From Osmia lignaria lignaria (taxonomy: Eukaryota; Arthropoda; Insecta; Hymenoptera; Megachilidae): a DNA stretch of 64,000 bases. The first letter of the stretch is position 1. Each line of letters opens with the position of its first letter. The position numbers and the translations under genes are program-made. The stretch covers positions 8,432,001-8,496,000 of the forward strand of contig NC_135035.1 in the NCBI RefSeq assembly GCF_051020975.1, written 5' to 3'. Below are positions 19,669 through 32,000 of the stretch, one piece after another. The notes beneath the pieces were generated by a model. That model was given only the letters and a program-made list of their open reading frames with translations. It was not told the DNA's origin and searched no databases.

Positions 19669-22600
19669 TCACGTGTTGCAAGTGACTAGACGAGCGATCA
19701 TCCTGATTCCAGCCCAGATTTCGCGTGCTGTAGGCACGATTTGACTCGCTGGAAGAAGAAATCCATAAGTCCCACGATCGCGAAGCTCCAGGGTATAGGC
19801 GTACTTTATTCCAGCTACACCTTTGGCCCAATCATCAGAAGAGCCTAAAAAATTAAAGTTAAATGGTACCAAAAAGGGTCCAAACGTGTCATTCAAGAAA
19901 AAATATTTGGATTTCCTTCATTTTTTATTACAAGTGAATTTAAATTTGAGTGGAAAATTAAGAACACATTGAATCTTCAATACCTAAAATTGTTAGTCTG
20001 AAAATGTAAATTAATAAAAAAGTGATAATAAACATATAGAAATGATGTGTTTTGACCTTGAAAATGACTTTATTAATTGTGTATATTATATCATCGTGAC
20101 AAATACTATAATCTAAATAAACAAGCTTCGTATTTAGGTTACCGAATAGTTGTAATAGCAATCCATTTAATTAGTTAACGAGTACGGCGGTATCGTTTGT
20201 GCTCCACTAATTAGTTATCAAACAGAAAACGATAACGATCCAATATTTTCTAGTTCCCGTAGACGAAATATTTACTCGTCGTTGTCATACCTGAAGTCGG
20301 ATACAATAAATCAGCTGACGGACCAAGTTTGTAATTGGTACCGTGCACCTTCGAAATTGCACCGATAGCTTTTTTCGCTGCACTCACTAATTCGGAATAG
20401 TCGGAGGGTTTCGAGTACGTGTATCCCCATGGCACCAGCCACATTTGCGAATAAGAGTGCAATGTTAAGTACATCCTGTAAATTTCAATCATTATTATTT
20501 CCCTTACTTCTTAAAAATTTATATCTTCCATTGATCTACCTAATATTCTCTTTGTTGGCCAGTATGTATTCGGCCATCGCCTTGGTTTCCCGCTCGGAGA
20601 ACGCGTGCGGACCAGCGTATGTTTCGTGGCAAGGGTCCAAACTCGTCCCACCCTCCGCCACTTCACCCCAATGGTAACCAAAATTACGATTCGGATCGAC
20701 ACCCTCGCATTTACCCCATAACCATCTAGTATAATGGCTCACCAACTGAAGCAGACTATAATGGACGGACCTATATAGACGATTAGCAAATCATCGACTA
20801 ACACTAAATTATTACTAGCTCGTGATTAAAGCTTCAGGTATTGTGAAGCAGATTTTTACAGGAGGATCGTACCGACTGTCGTCCTGATCATCCCCATGAT
20901 TGCTTCGAGTCTTTCGCCACAATCTGTCACCAGTGTGAGTGAACTCGTAGCCATCAGGATTCGCGACAGGTAGAATCATCCAATCGGAACTGTCCAACAA
21001 TTTTGAGTAGCTGCTGTTCTTCTCGACCAGCTGGCTCATAATGTAGGTCGCGACTGCGGTGCTGATCCATTCACGTGCGTGCATACCTACCGAATACCAA
21101 GACAATTCGAAAAAAAGCGACAGGTAACGGGACAGATCCCATGAAACACGGTGGACACGAAAATTCTTTGCGTGTATAAATTCAGCAAAACATTCTTGGT
21201 AACGTAAGAAAGAGAATGGATCGAAATTTGATTGAAATTTAATAAAATATCAGAAATGTAAGGTTTCTTCAAGTAGGAATATTTCCGTAATAAAATTGGA
21301 ATTAGAAAGATTAAATATTGTAATTAATATCTCTTCGTAATGACAGAAGATTGAGCGATTCGTCCTTCATATTTCGACTTTTTTCTGCAGAAAGGTAGAT
21401 ATCGATTCTGATGGAAACTAAATCGAAATTTCATCAGAAAGTAATTACAAAAAGAGATATCGTAATCCTTTCAATTATTATCAAGTACTTCAAACTTTCG
21501 ATGAAGTTTCATGAGAGCAATGATATGCTTCGATCCAGATATCATTTATACAAAGCAAGTGATTTCAATGCACAACTTTCTAGCTTGAATAATTTATTTT
21601 TCATAAAACTGAGTAGTGTTTAAAATCTTTAAGAAACATAGCTGCATTTGCATATCAAAGCGAAGGCATGAATTTGCATTAGAAATTGCCTCGTACAAAA
21701 GATCTTTCATCTTATGCAAAGTCTAGGAGAGATTTAATGTCGCGTTTGATAAAGATCAAGATTTCATGTCAAACGCTAGAATTCTAGAGTTAACTAAATG
21801 AATATGAAGCACGTACATGCATACAAAACCTTCTATCTTTTATGAATTTCTTTAAGGTAACTAGGTAAACGTGTTCTCGGAAGAATAAGTTGAAGAAACT
21901 GGGACTTACCGGCATCTATCCAGATGGCTGGTTTGTCATCGCCATCCTTAGTTGGACCAGATGAAATTTTCACCATTTTAATGGGTTGCCCCTCGAAACT
22001 GTTGCCAATTGTTATCAATTCTACCAGCCTTGGGTACCTGAAGGCTAAATATTCCATGTATCTAACGATATCTGAAAGAAAATCGTTTGACGATCTAACA
22101 GTTTCCCAATTTCTGTAGAAGAAGAAGATTAATTTTGTAGCAATTACAATTGTGAGATTATTACCTCCGTATCGATGATATCTCTTCCAAGTCATGCTGT
22201 GACCTCGACTGGTGACAAGATCTTCGCGTTGTTCTTTGCTCATCTTTGGATTTTGATGAGCTATCATTTTCTATTATAAAAAAAGATAAATGTCGAGAAA
22301 AAATGTATTAGAAAAATATTATCTAATTATTTCATACCTGAAGATCGGATATCAGCACTTTGAAGTCAATTCCTTTATTCCTGAGAAACGTCTTCACATC
22401 TGAGACAAGATCTGGCGAGACCACCACGTCTGTCGTCCTAAAATCATCAATATCTCTTTTATTACTGTTCGATGAAACATAAAATGAGTACAAAAGTGTA
22501 GTATACTTGTTGTTTATCGGTTGTGTCCAGAATTTTACATCCTCAGGTTCAGCATCCATAAGTTCCTTCAATTCTTTCACCTGGCTCTGAGTGCTAGGGA

Positions 22601-23083
22601 ACAATCTGATTAATTGATAGTTTCTGTAATTAACCCTGGTAGATCGTGGTTTGGAACTTTTCTCTGTGCCTATGAAACTGGTGACGATAGACCCAAGTCC
22701 ACTCGCCACTGCAGAAAACATTGATTCTACGATGTCGCCAAAGGAAAATCCTCTGCTATCTTCGTTATTTGAACCACCATTAGTTTCGTTTAATAGTACA
22801 TCTTTCTCGTTTATGTATCTGAAACAAAGTCCATGAAGAATCCTAATTTCGCAAATTAATCACCGCAACAAGAATTCAAGTTCACATTAGTCGACGCAAA
22901 CCTATTCGTTTCCCTTTCCTCTTCAAGAAATAAATCGTCCTTGTTCACTGAGGAGCAATTGTCATTTTCCCAAGTGAAAAGTTCAAAATCAACGCGGTTC
23001 GGTCGAGCATCGATCAGATTCAATGAAATGATCATTGACAAACAAAATACGAACCGCAGGATCGACTGAACGTCGACAGCCAT
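19669..23083 (-). CDS. M14 zinc carboxypeptidase CP2 with extended acidic N-terminus
   Basis: Nine exons join in phase: 22902-23083, 22507-22818, 22338-22437, 22165-22270, 21910-22071, 20873-21086, 20540-20725, 20291-20475 and 19669-19844, giving 540 residues. A hydrophobic start (FVFCLSMIISLNLI) is followed by about 100 residues rich in acidic, Ser and Asn residues, then a Gly/Ser-rich stretch (SAVASGLGSIVTSF) and the propeptide (YQLIRLFP...FKVLISDLQ). The catalytic domain holds MHAREW, DPNRNF, LHSYSQMW, LYPTSG and ELRD, so zinc ligands and the catalytic Glu are present. SSDDW gives an Asp at position 255, favouring basic C-terminal residues. CP1 lacks the N-terminal extension, which makes CP2 longer than a usual digestive carboxypeptidase. 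Intron 5 holds the breakpoint of the tandem duplication. The donors of exons 1 and 2 are somewhat weak. Confidence 0.88.
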
Positions 23084-23899
23084 GGTCGGCCTGAATCAGG
23101 CCAGGATATGCGATCTTCTCGAAGGCTCCTTATTGACTGTTCTCATAGTCGGAGCCGGACTTGTGAGCGTAAACGAAAAACGACAGTTTCACCGGTCTGC
23201 CCCACGGGCCTGGCTTACGGGATTTCTCTATGGTATTCAGTACTCAAGCTCCTTCTCTAGCAACAGTGGACCGAGGTTAGTGGAATGTGACTCTACTTTT
23301 CAAGAGGAAGTCCTTCCGGTTCAAACCCTTCAAGGGCGATGAACCCATTATGAATTCAAGGATCATCACGATAGTCTTATCAGTTTTTGGATAAGACAGT
23401 CAAGTTGACAATTATCTTCTGACGTTCTTAATATTTCAACACCATTATTTTTAATTTATTTCTGTCCACGTTATTGGTATATACTTCATGTCAAAAATGG
23501 ATTATTTAATTCTAATGGAGAATCAATATTTTATTGTATAAATTTTGCATGGACGTTACGCGAGAGGAAGCTAACTGGAAAATACTTCTTCTTTTATTTA
23601 CGATGCTGCTCATTCCAATATAATCTACTAACGGTAATCGAGAGATAGTCTTCTACTTACCATATCTGCGAACTCAACAGACTCCATTCCACTCAATATG
23701 AATGAAATATTGGCTGTGAAATTTTTCTGGTTTCTTTTCCTTCTGTCGTAGAAAATGTTTCAATTTTTATTAAATTCGATCCAAAACTACGTTGAAAACA
23801 AGAAATGAGTTCTGCCTAAAAATGGGAAAAAATTAGGCTACACAATATTACTGGTTCCTATGCTAATTAAAAAAACAATAAAAAAAAATACAACGCGTC
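23084..23899. other. Spacer between CP2 and the tensin 3' end
   Basis: It contains the CP2 upstream region, with no clear TATA box, and AT-rich intergenic sequence. I see no gene. Confidence 0.4.
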
Positions 23900-26025
23900 T
23901 TACGCTTCGAATATGGGTTTATTATCGTTACATCTATAAAGAACATACCGTTCCGGTATGCAACAATACAGTTATTGCGTGATCGTACGGTAATAATAGA
24001 GCGTAAATAAGTAAATAATTAATTCGATAATTATTATATAATGACTGGTGTTAAATTAATGTTAACTCGGTTAGTTCAGGTTCCCGCGAACACAGAATTT
24101 GAAACATACAATATAAGAGACGAGACAACGATCGCGTCGCGGTTGGAAAACCGCGAAAACGATGAAACAGAGAAATTAAAAAAAAAATGACGAAGGGAGA
24201 AGAAAGATCGGGTCATTACCAGCACCTCGTCCATCGAGGCTTACACCGAATTTTGACTAGCACAGTGGTCTAATGAGAATTCCTCTTCATCGGTTCCCTT
24301 TCATTAATTATCAACCCTCGAATTATGAATCTTTCCCCAAATTTTAAACGAAGGATGCTTTAACACGCGTTAATATAATAATTTAAAATTTGCTGCAATC
24401 CTCATTATTTGAGAGCCCCATGAAATTTTTAAATATTGTCCTAAGATATAGAAGTAAATTTGGAAATCCAAAGAAGGGTTTTGTTTTTATGTTGTAAAGG
24501 ATTGATAAAAATCATTGAAATTGGAGGGACGAAAAAGAGGAAGCATAAAAGGACCCGACCAATCTCCCCACGTATATTAAAACATTAAAACATCGAAAAG
24601 AAGACGAAGAGGAAGAAATATGTGTCGCGACGAGAAGGATTACGATACAAATGTCGATCGTAGATCCTCTCGTGGCTACAGTATTGTCGTATTAATTACA
24701 TGTAACATTCTCTCGTACAATAATTGACTGCTTATTCTCGTCCTCGTCGACAGGATCCTCCTTCGTCGGTTCGACCGTTTTCTTTTTTCAAAAACGAAGG
24801 ATATCGCTCGCGAGGACGATTTAATGGCAAGAACCTATGGGTTTCGGGAGGATGATGATCAAAGAAGAAAAAAAAAAAAAAATTATACGACGATGTGATG
24901 CTTCGTTTCGATACGCTACTCCTCTTCGAGTATCGTTTATTTCTGTTCCGTCTGATTTAATTCGACGCATTTTTCGAATCCTCCTTCTTCCTCTTCATCG
25001 TGATACGTCCATCTTCCTCGACGAATCACGCGCGTCGTTCGTTTCTTTGTTCACTTATTTACAGTTATTTATATGTAACACGCTAGCCTTTTCTTCGTGG
25101 GCTAATAGAGGCATGGCTCCGCAACGACGTAACATTTCTTCGCTAAACATTACTCGAGAGTCCCAAGTATAACGCTTTCATGATAACGTACACATTGATT
25201 CAACTATTCTTCGCAATAGTGTATAACGTATATATTTCTGTGTATGAGAGTGTATTCATGCGATCGAGACGTACTCGCGATTTTGCGCTTCGAGCGCTGG
25301 ACGATCGTCGAAATTACACGACCGATATGCTCTTCGACTAATAGCTACCGAACTCTATACCGATATACGGTATCCTTTCTGTAACAATTTTGTCCTGGAA
25401 GCAAAGTATAATTCTGCATTTTAGAACTTTAAATACTTTCATGTATTGGAACAATAATTTTTAAAGAACACTGAAAAATTTATATTAAAATTATATTAAA
25501 ACTGTAGCTCCCTCCATGGTCTGCCATCCGTGGGTTCTGAAAATTCCATTTAACCATAAAACAGAAGAAAATTAAAATCACCAACAAATTAATGAGTTAT
25601 CAAACCAATTATGGACCAAATTACTCTGCATCGTCGTACGTTGCTCCAGGTTCGCTTATATTACTCTGCTACTCGCTAAAAGATAATTCTGCCAACAGTA
25701 ACGATCGTCAACAACGTTTCTCTTCTCGAGCGTGCGATCAACAAGGATGGAATCAATTTTTCTCTTCCTGATCATTCTTCGAATGATCCACAACCCTTAA
25801 GGATAATTTCTACGGTATTGTTTAGAACGTTCATGCTCTACTGACTCCGATTCTACGTTCAAGAAATGCACGAAGATCTATTACGAGAGTCAATTAGATT
25901 CATTCAAGAACCACACATGCACGATTTCCTTCTTCGACGAATCTATCTTTCGTCCATGGTCAACGCCGTACGTTGAAACCGTTACTCGAAAATTTTAAGA
26001 GGAGGCGTGCGATGAATGTCAGGAT
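23900..26025 (-). other. by: Probable long 3' UTR of tensin
   Basis: About 2.1 kb follow the tensin stop codon at 26026-26028. A minus-strand AATAAA lies at 23918-23923, so cleavage near 23900 is plausible. A 7 bp hairpin (CATACCG/CGGTATG, loop TTC) lies at 23944-23960. No coding sequence was recognised. The extent is inferred. Confidence 0.4.
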
Positions 26026-29000
26026 TTAAACGATGTTGGCCTTGGCTATGGAATTGCCCATCATGACCTTGTTCACGAAATTCACTATGGCCGTGGCTGG
26101 TTGCTCTGGTTCAAGTTCGGCGAACACGTGGCATTGATTGTCCGACTTGTGGGCGGGTTTCCTTGCCACGAATCCGAAGCATCGACTGAAGAAAATACAT
26201 TTTTTTTTTTTTTTTTTTATAGAAAAGAACTAGAAGAGATACTACTCTTATTGAGATAGTGTTAGGTTCGATGGTGGATTTCAGGAACTTTCTGAAAAAT
26301 TTCCAGGAAAATAACTTACTGAGCGCTAGCTGATCGTCCAGAGTCGTCGCCAGTGAAATCCCAGGTGCGTTCCTCGGTATCTAAACCGCAATAACTGATA
26401 TTGTTCGTCGGGTAATGTCTACGGAAGAAAAGCTTCCTCGCGTTATCAGTCAGGGTGATCCCTTGTGTAGAGACCTTAAAATGAACGATAGTCGCGGTAG
26501 GCAGTGGTTTCTGTTCAAACATGGTCGTGACTGCTTTTTTAATCGCTTGAGGTCCCGTCAGCGATTCGGTATCCATTGTGAAAAGGTATAAAACGTTGCA
26601 GGCTGAAAGGAATTAATTAAACTCAGCAAGTAGTTCGTTAAACTAGTTCAACAAACATTCGTGTATTTTTGATAAGATTTACCTGCACCCTGCGCGAGCA
26701 GCTGTTGGGTGCTGTTCGTGGTAGATGAATCTAGGGCTCTGGCCGCAGCTTCCGGTTCCGGGAGCAGCAGCTGGCAAGGTAGAGCCATCGCCATCAAGCT
26801 ATGCTGATAAACCAATGCCGACAGCGAGCTGAAAACTGGTTCGTTCGCGCAACCCTTTAACCTGACACCTCTGGAGGTAGGTTCGATCAAGAAATGCCTG
26901 ACCAACTCGCTGGACGGGTCTCTGGGACTGCTCGGTGCACCTGGAGGTGGAGTTGCTACCTTCAAAGCGAGTCCAAAGGCACCTGGGAAGGAGTTGCTGT
27001 CTCTGACAACGAACGTTCCAGGTGCTGCATCCTTCAGCATTGAGATGGCTGCAAATGAAGAAAAATAATTAAAGGGATCCCACTATTTCTCTCGATTTTA
27101 AATAGAACACACTTACCTTGCTCTCGAGATATGTTTGGCTTGTACCAGATCCTGCTGGTGTCGCGCACAAATTTAACGTTCGCATCGGCCACTTCCTGGG
27201 GCTCGGTGTTCGAATGAACGCTGGACCGTCTCGAACCATAATACTGGACCTGTGGAGACGATTGGCCACCGCTGTTAATGGAGGTGTACGATGTGGCACT
27301 CTGAAATATTTTCAATAAATTCCATTCGTCTAATAGAATTTTCATTTCATTTTATATCGCATAAATACCTTGGGACTCTGCGAGAACTCGATGTGAGTCG
27401 GAGTACCAGGGCTGCGTGAGACAACTTGAGACTGCATCGTCGACTCGTTTATCGGAGAAACAGATCGGTCCTTGCTGCAACGAAGCAATCACACGTATCG
27501 TTATCCGATGCATTTCGAGCAGGGTTTCGTTTCCGCGTGCAGGCAGACGCGTGTGGTTTTTCACTCAGTGTGTGTGTTTCACGGGTGACTCGTGCAAAGT
27601 GGTGTACGTCGTGAAAAAACATCGGAAATGCAACACATATAAAAGTCCTAGGACCTTCCTTGGATTTTCATGAAATTTTAATAGATACCCTATGACTTTT
27701 ATATGGAAGTGTGTAAATAGGAATTAAAGGAACAGGATACATCGACGGAGGAAGCACAAACAGTACAAAGTATGAATCAGCCGTAATTTACAACTTCTTT
27801 TATGCCTTGATACGAATGCACGATTCACAAACAAATACACACACGTATGTAAACGTAAAAAAAATTGTTGTCGAGCAGGTGACGGTGCATATATTACTTT
27901 TAATATCATATTGTTAATTAGCGATGTTGATTTCTTGCTGCAGTTAAAGATTTGCTGGGGACCATTAATTATATTCATCGATATATGATTATTGATACGT
28001 GTCGTTTGTATTTCCTGCAATTTGCTTTCAAGGTGATACACGATGCAAAAAGCTCGAGCTTTTGTTAGTTCAACAGGTGCAATACACACACGACGAGTGT
28101 CCTCGGCTTCTCGTTTTTAATTATACTGCTGCAAATTGATTGCAATTGCATCGTACTTAATTATCCTTCTAAGTAATAGATATGAATTGGTAATTTAGAA
28201 AAAAAATTTTAGCAGCTTGCGTAGAACTAGTAAGTGGTAAATTAATTTGATTAATTTCCTAGTATGATGCAGTTGCAACGAAAAGTGTTCTAATACACAC
28301 GGTTAGTGTCACGACATAAAACATTCAAAAGGCATCCTCGAGATCGATGCGTTTCCGTCATTCAGAAAGCGCAAATCATCTTTTGTTTTCCAGCGCTCTC
28401 AAATAATATATTACCTATAGTCGAACGACGCCGATTGGTTAGTGAGCGGCCATCGTTTGTTATGCGTTTGTTTAAGTGGCCCGCTTGCCGGGAAACTCAA
28501 TCGTCTAGAATCACGAATATCAGTCTGTCATAATCATGGAAGTAATGTTTCATAAAACGCGGGAAAATTATTTGATGCCTATGTAAACCTTCATTTGAAA
28601 TCGTTTAACTTTATGGAGGATCTTGATTGAGCATAGTAGATAAGGGGTAATTTTAATGCTTCCATCGATGTGTAATCTTATCGCTGAATTAGGGATCGCA
28701 ATTTATTTATTGATTCAAGCTAATTAAAGGATAAAACGCGTTAATTTTAAAGGGTTTAATTCACGGAAAAATAAACTGAACAGCTTAAAGCTTAACACTT
28801 TGATGATCGCGTATGTTATGGAATGTTACATTCCCCTTTATATCTAGAGAGAAGATAATTAATAGGATCATATTTACAATTTTTATTTAATGTATGTTGC
28901 AAAGAAAGCTAATTTTCATAGAATGAAACCACCAAAGTGTTAAATTTCAAATGTCAAACTTTTCGAATCTTTCTCCAGGTAATTAAACTCAAACGTGTAA

Positions 29001-32000
29001 TCAACAAAATATATTAACATAAATAAAAAAAATAAAATTGCAGCCTACCTCTGTGTTGTCGGACTCTTGGGTGGAAGTCCCGTCTCCTTCGAGACTTCTC
29101 TTCGTTCTTCGATGTAGATCGTTCGTTCGCTAGCGTAATTCCCGACATTATTATTATTGTTCCCGGCTGTCTCGACGTTGTTCACATTGTTATTATTGTT
29201 ATTCACGTTGTAACTAGTGTTGGAAGTGGAGTAAGCACGATCAGCCGCGAACGTCACCGTCGGTGATGAATTGTTGACGTACGGTGTTCGAGGATGCACC
29301 GGAAACGCTGGGGTCTGAGGCCTCGAGGCGTTGCTGACCACTGCACTTCCGGGACTGACGCTCCTCTCGGTCCACGATGACGCTGAGTCATTGTGCGACT
29401 GCGAATTTTCATGGATTTTCAATTCTTGTTTCAAGCGAACGTTGAATAACGTTGCTCTTTATGTTTTTGGCTCAAGCGAAAGTATGTACATGTAAACTGA
29501 TGAAATTTTTATGAATAAATATAGCGTGGTTTTCTACACCACGCTATACTTTTTCATGTGCTAATTTATCAACAAAAATCTATCTTTCTATTTTTTTTGT
29601 ACAATCTGAATGCACAGGCACGAGAATGAATAAAACTAGCGTGCAAGTTGAACTATCGTATACGACGAGGATACTCGCGGGAAGAGGGTGGACAAACCTG
29701 GGTGCAATTCTGCCATGCTTTGGGCGACTGGTTAGGGGAGCAATTAGTGATGGTGTTAGCAACGTTGTTGCTCGCAGTTGCCGCAGTTGCCGCAGTTGCT
29801 GCGCTGTTGCTTGGAGAGTGATGATCGTTCACGGTCTTGTTAGTCACGGATGAGGACGAGCGAACAGGCGAAATTTCGGCCAGTGATTGAATGAGGCTCA
29901 CGAGAGGATCAGCGTTGTTTTGACCGCTCGATTGCTGATCGACGACCGCCAGCAATCCCGCGTCCACGTGATCCACGCTCCTATCGTTGCTGGTCATTGT
30001 GGTGCGATCGTAGCTCTGATAAGCGATCACTCTGTTCCGCGATTCCGGTCGCGAACTTCTCGCGAAATCCTGTTTCTGATCCGTGTGATTGCCGATACTG
30101 TTGCCGGTTGCTAGCTGTTGCTGTTGCTGACGATGTTCGCGCAACAGAGCGTCAGCTCGAATAAAACTGTCGCTTCGAGATTCTGGCCTTGGTGGTTGCG
30201 GCTTGTCCGTGCTAACGAACGTTGCTTGTTGCTGCATTGCTAATCCTAAGGGTTGTGTGCTTGCTAAGCCTGAGCGGGGGGATGTCGGAGGGCTCTGAAA
30301 AGCAAGCCAAGCGCTTCATGCTAAAGGGAGCTAGGTATATTAACCCTCGTGTAAACCGCGCGGTCCTATGAGGGTTAATCCTTTCCTTGCTGCCATCACG
30401 GTATTTATATAAATCATAATTCGTCGTTAGTTAATTATTAATCGTATTAATTTTTAGTCAGCAGTGCTATCATTTTTTAAACTCAATCTAATGGACAAAT
30501 TTAGCAATTTTCTCAGTGCAATAATAAAGGTGGGCAGAAGAAAGGTATAAGCTGTTCTAGTGGCTACAGGGACGTGAAACTTATCCCTTTTTGTGGTCAC
30601 TACGATCTAAGGGGCCGTTTCTTGCTGTTTAGGATCTAACTGTAGGGGCATAACCATAAAACACGGCACCGCAGCAGTCGCTCTTACAATCGCTATCTAC
30701 GGCCAACTAAATTGTAGCGTTCGTGCTTCCGCCGTTTCATCAGCGCAAGCGTAGAATCGATCGTGCCGCCGCGCCGTTTCGAATTTATTATCCTTATTAT
30801 CGATAATTATTTTAAGCAGTCCGACGCTTAAAGTAACAGGCTCCGATGCGCTTCTTGCCGCGGTAACGACTTAATAAATATTTATCCGATAATCGACCGA
30901 CACCGTTGTGTTTCGTTGCTTCAAATTACTATGAACATCTCTAAAGACTCTCGCGAATACGATCGATTCCAAGCGTGCAGCTCTTTAACAGCAAACCGTT
31001 TCTGCTTGCGTAAAACGTAAGTACTTCCTCGTTTACCTGGCTGTCGCTGTATTTGCGGTATTCGTACGCCCGTTTCACCGACATGAAAGGACGCTCGTTC
31101 ACGCTCTCCGCTCGAGGTCTCCCCAAAGTACCGGTTCCGGCGGTTCCGTTGTACTTCCGGCTGCTGGATCGCTGCGGAAGCAGAGGGCTGGCTGGCGCCG
31201 ATGTGTAGGGAGTCGGTCGCGTTTGCGTCTAAATTTTCATTTTAATTATCACATTCATTATCCGATCCCTCAAACGAGAAGCTGAATTCGCAGGGTTGTT
31301 CCTCACCTGTCCGGAAGTGGAATTGACAGCCCACCCGTCGTCGTCGTCGTCGAGGACAGCCGAGTCGCTTGCATATCCATCGTGCCTAAGTCTGTTTCTC
31401 TGCAAGCTCCTCAATTCGCCGATCACCCGATTTCCGGTCTCCTGTCGCCAAAGTTTTCCCGGGTTCCTTTCGTCCCTCCTCGCGGCCAGTTTCAATTGCT
31501 GCTGTCTCAGCCAGGATAATCTGCCAACAGCAGGAAGAGGAAAGTGAAACTTGGCCACTTTGCCAGGGAACTTTCTCAATCGTCGACTTGTTCGATGAAA
31601 GGAATCCGCGACGAGAACTTTAAAATGATCAAATTCGATCTTTTCGCATAGAAAGACAAAAGTTTCTTGAAAGGATGCGCAGGATGTTTCTGTCACCTGT
31701 CGCGGATTACGATCTCCGTTACCGCGGCTGCAGCTGTTTTCATCCTGTAAATCGTGATTTCTCGCCTACGGTCGGCTCGAGTTACTCGCGGAGCAGATGA
31801 AAACACGAGAAACCACTTTCTCGATGGAACACGAGACGCGCGAGTCGAGTAACAAAGCCTCGTTAGAAACGGCCACGAGAGCGAGCCGGGTCCCCGTCAC
31901 GGTTCCAGTCGGAAGATTGCCGGAACCAGGACCTCCTACCACGATAGATCCTGGATAATTACATCCTGATCGATGAGATCGCCCCAGGCCATCGATTTCA

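Larger units (their letters stand above)
16566..21430. repeat. Tandem duplication unit B (SP5 + 3' half of CP2)
   Basis: Second copy of the unit. It is longer than unit A because it holds the LTR-like insertion at 16817-17163 and keeps CP2 exon 6, lost in unit A. It joins the unique 5' part of CP2 near 21430. Confidence 0.75.
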
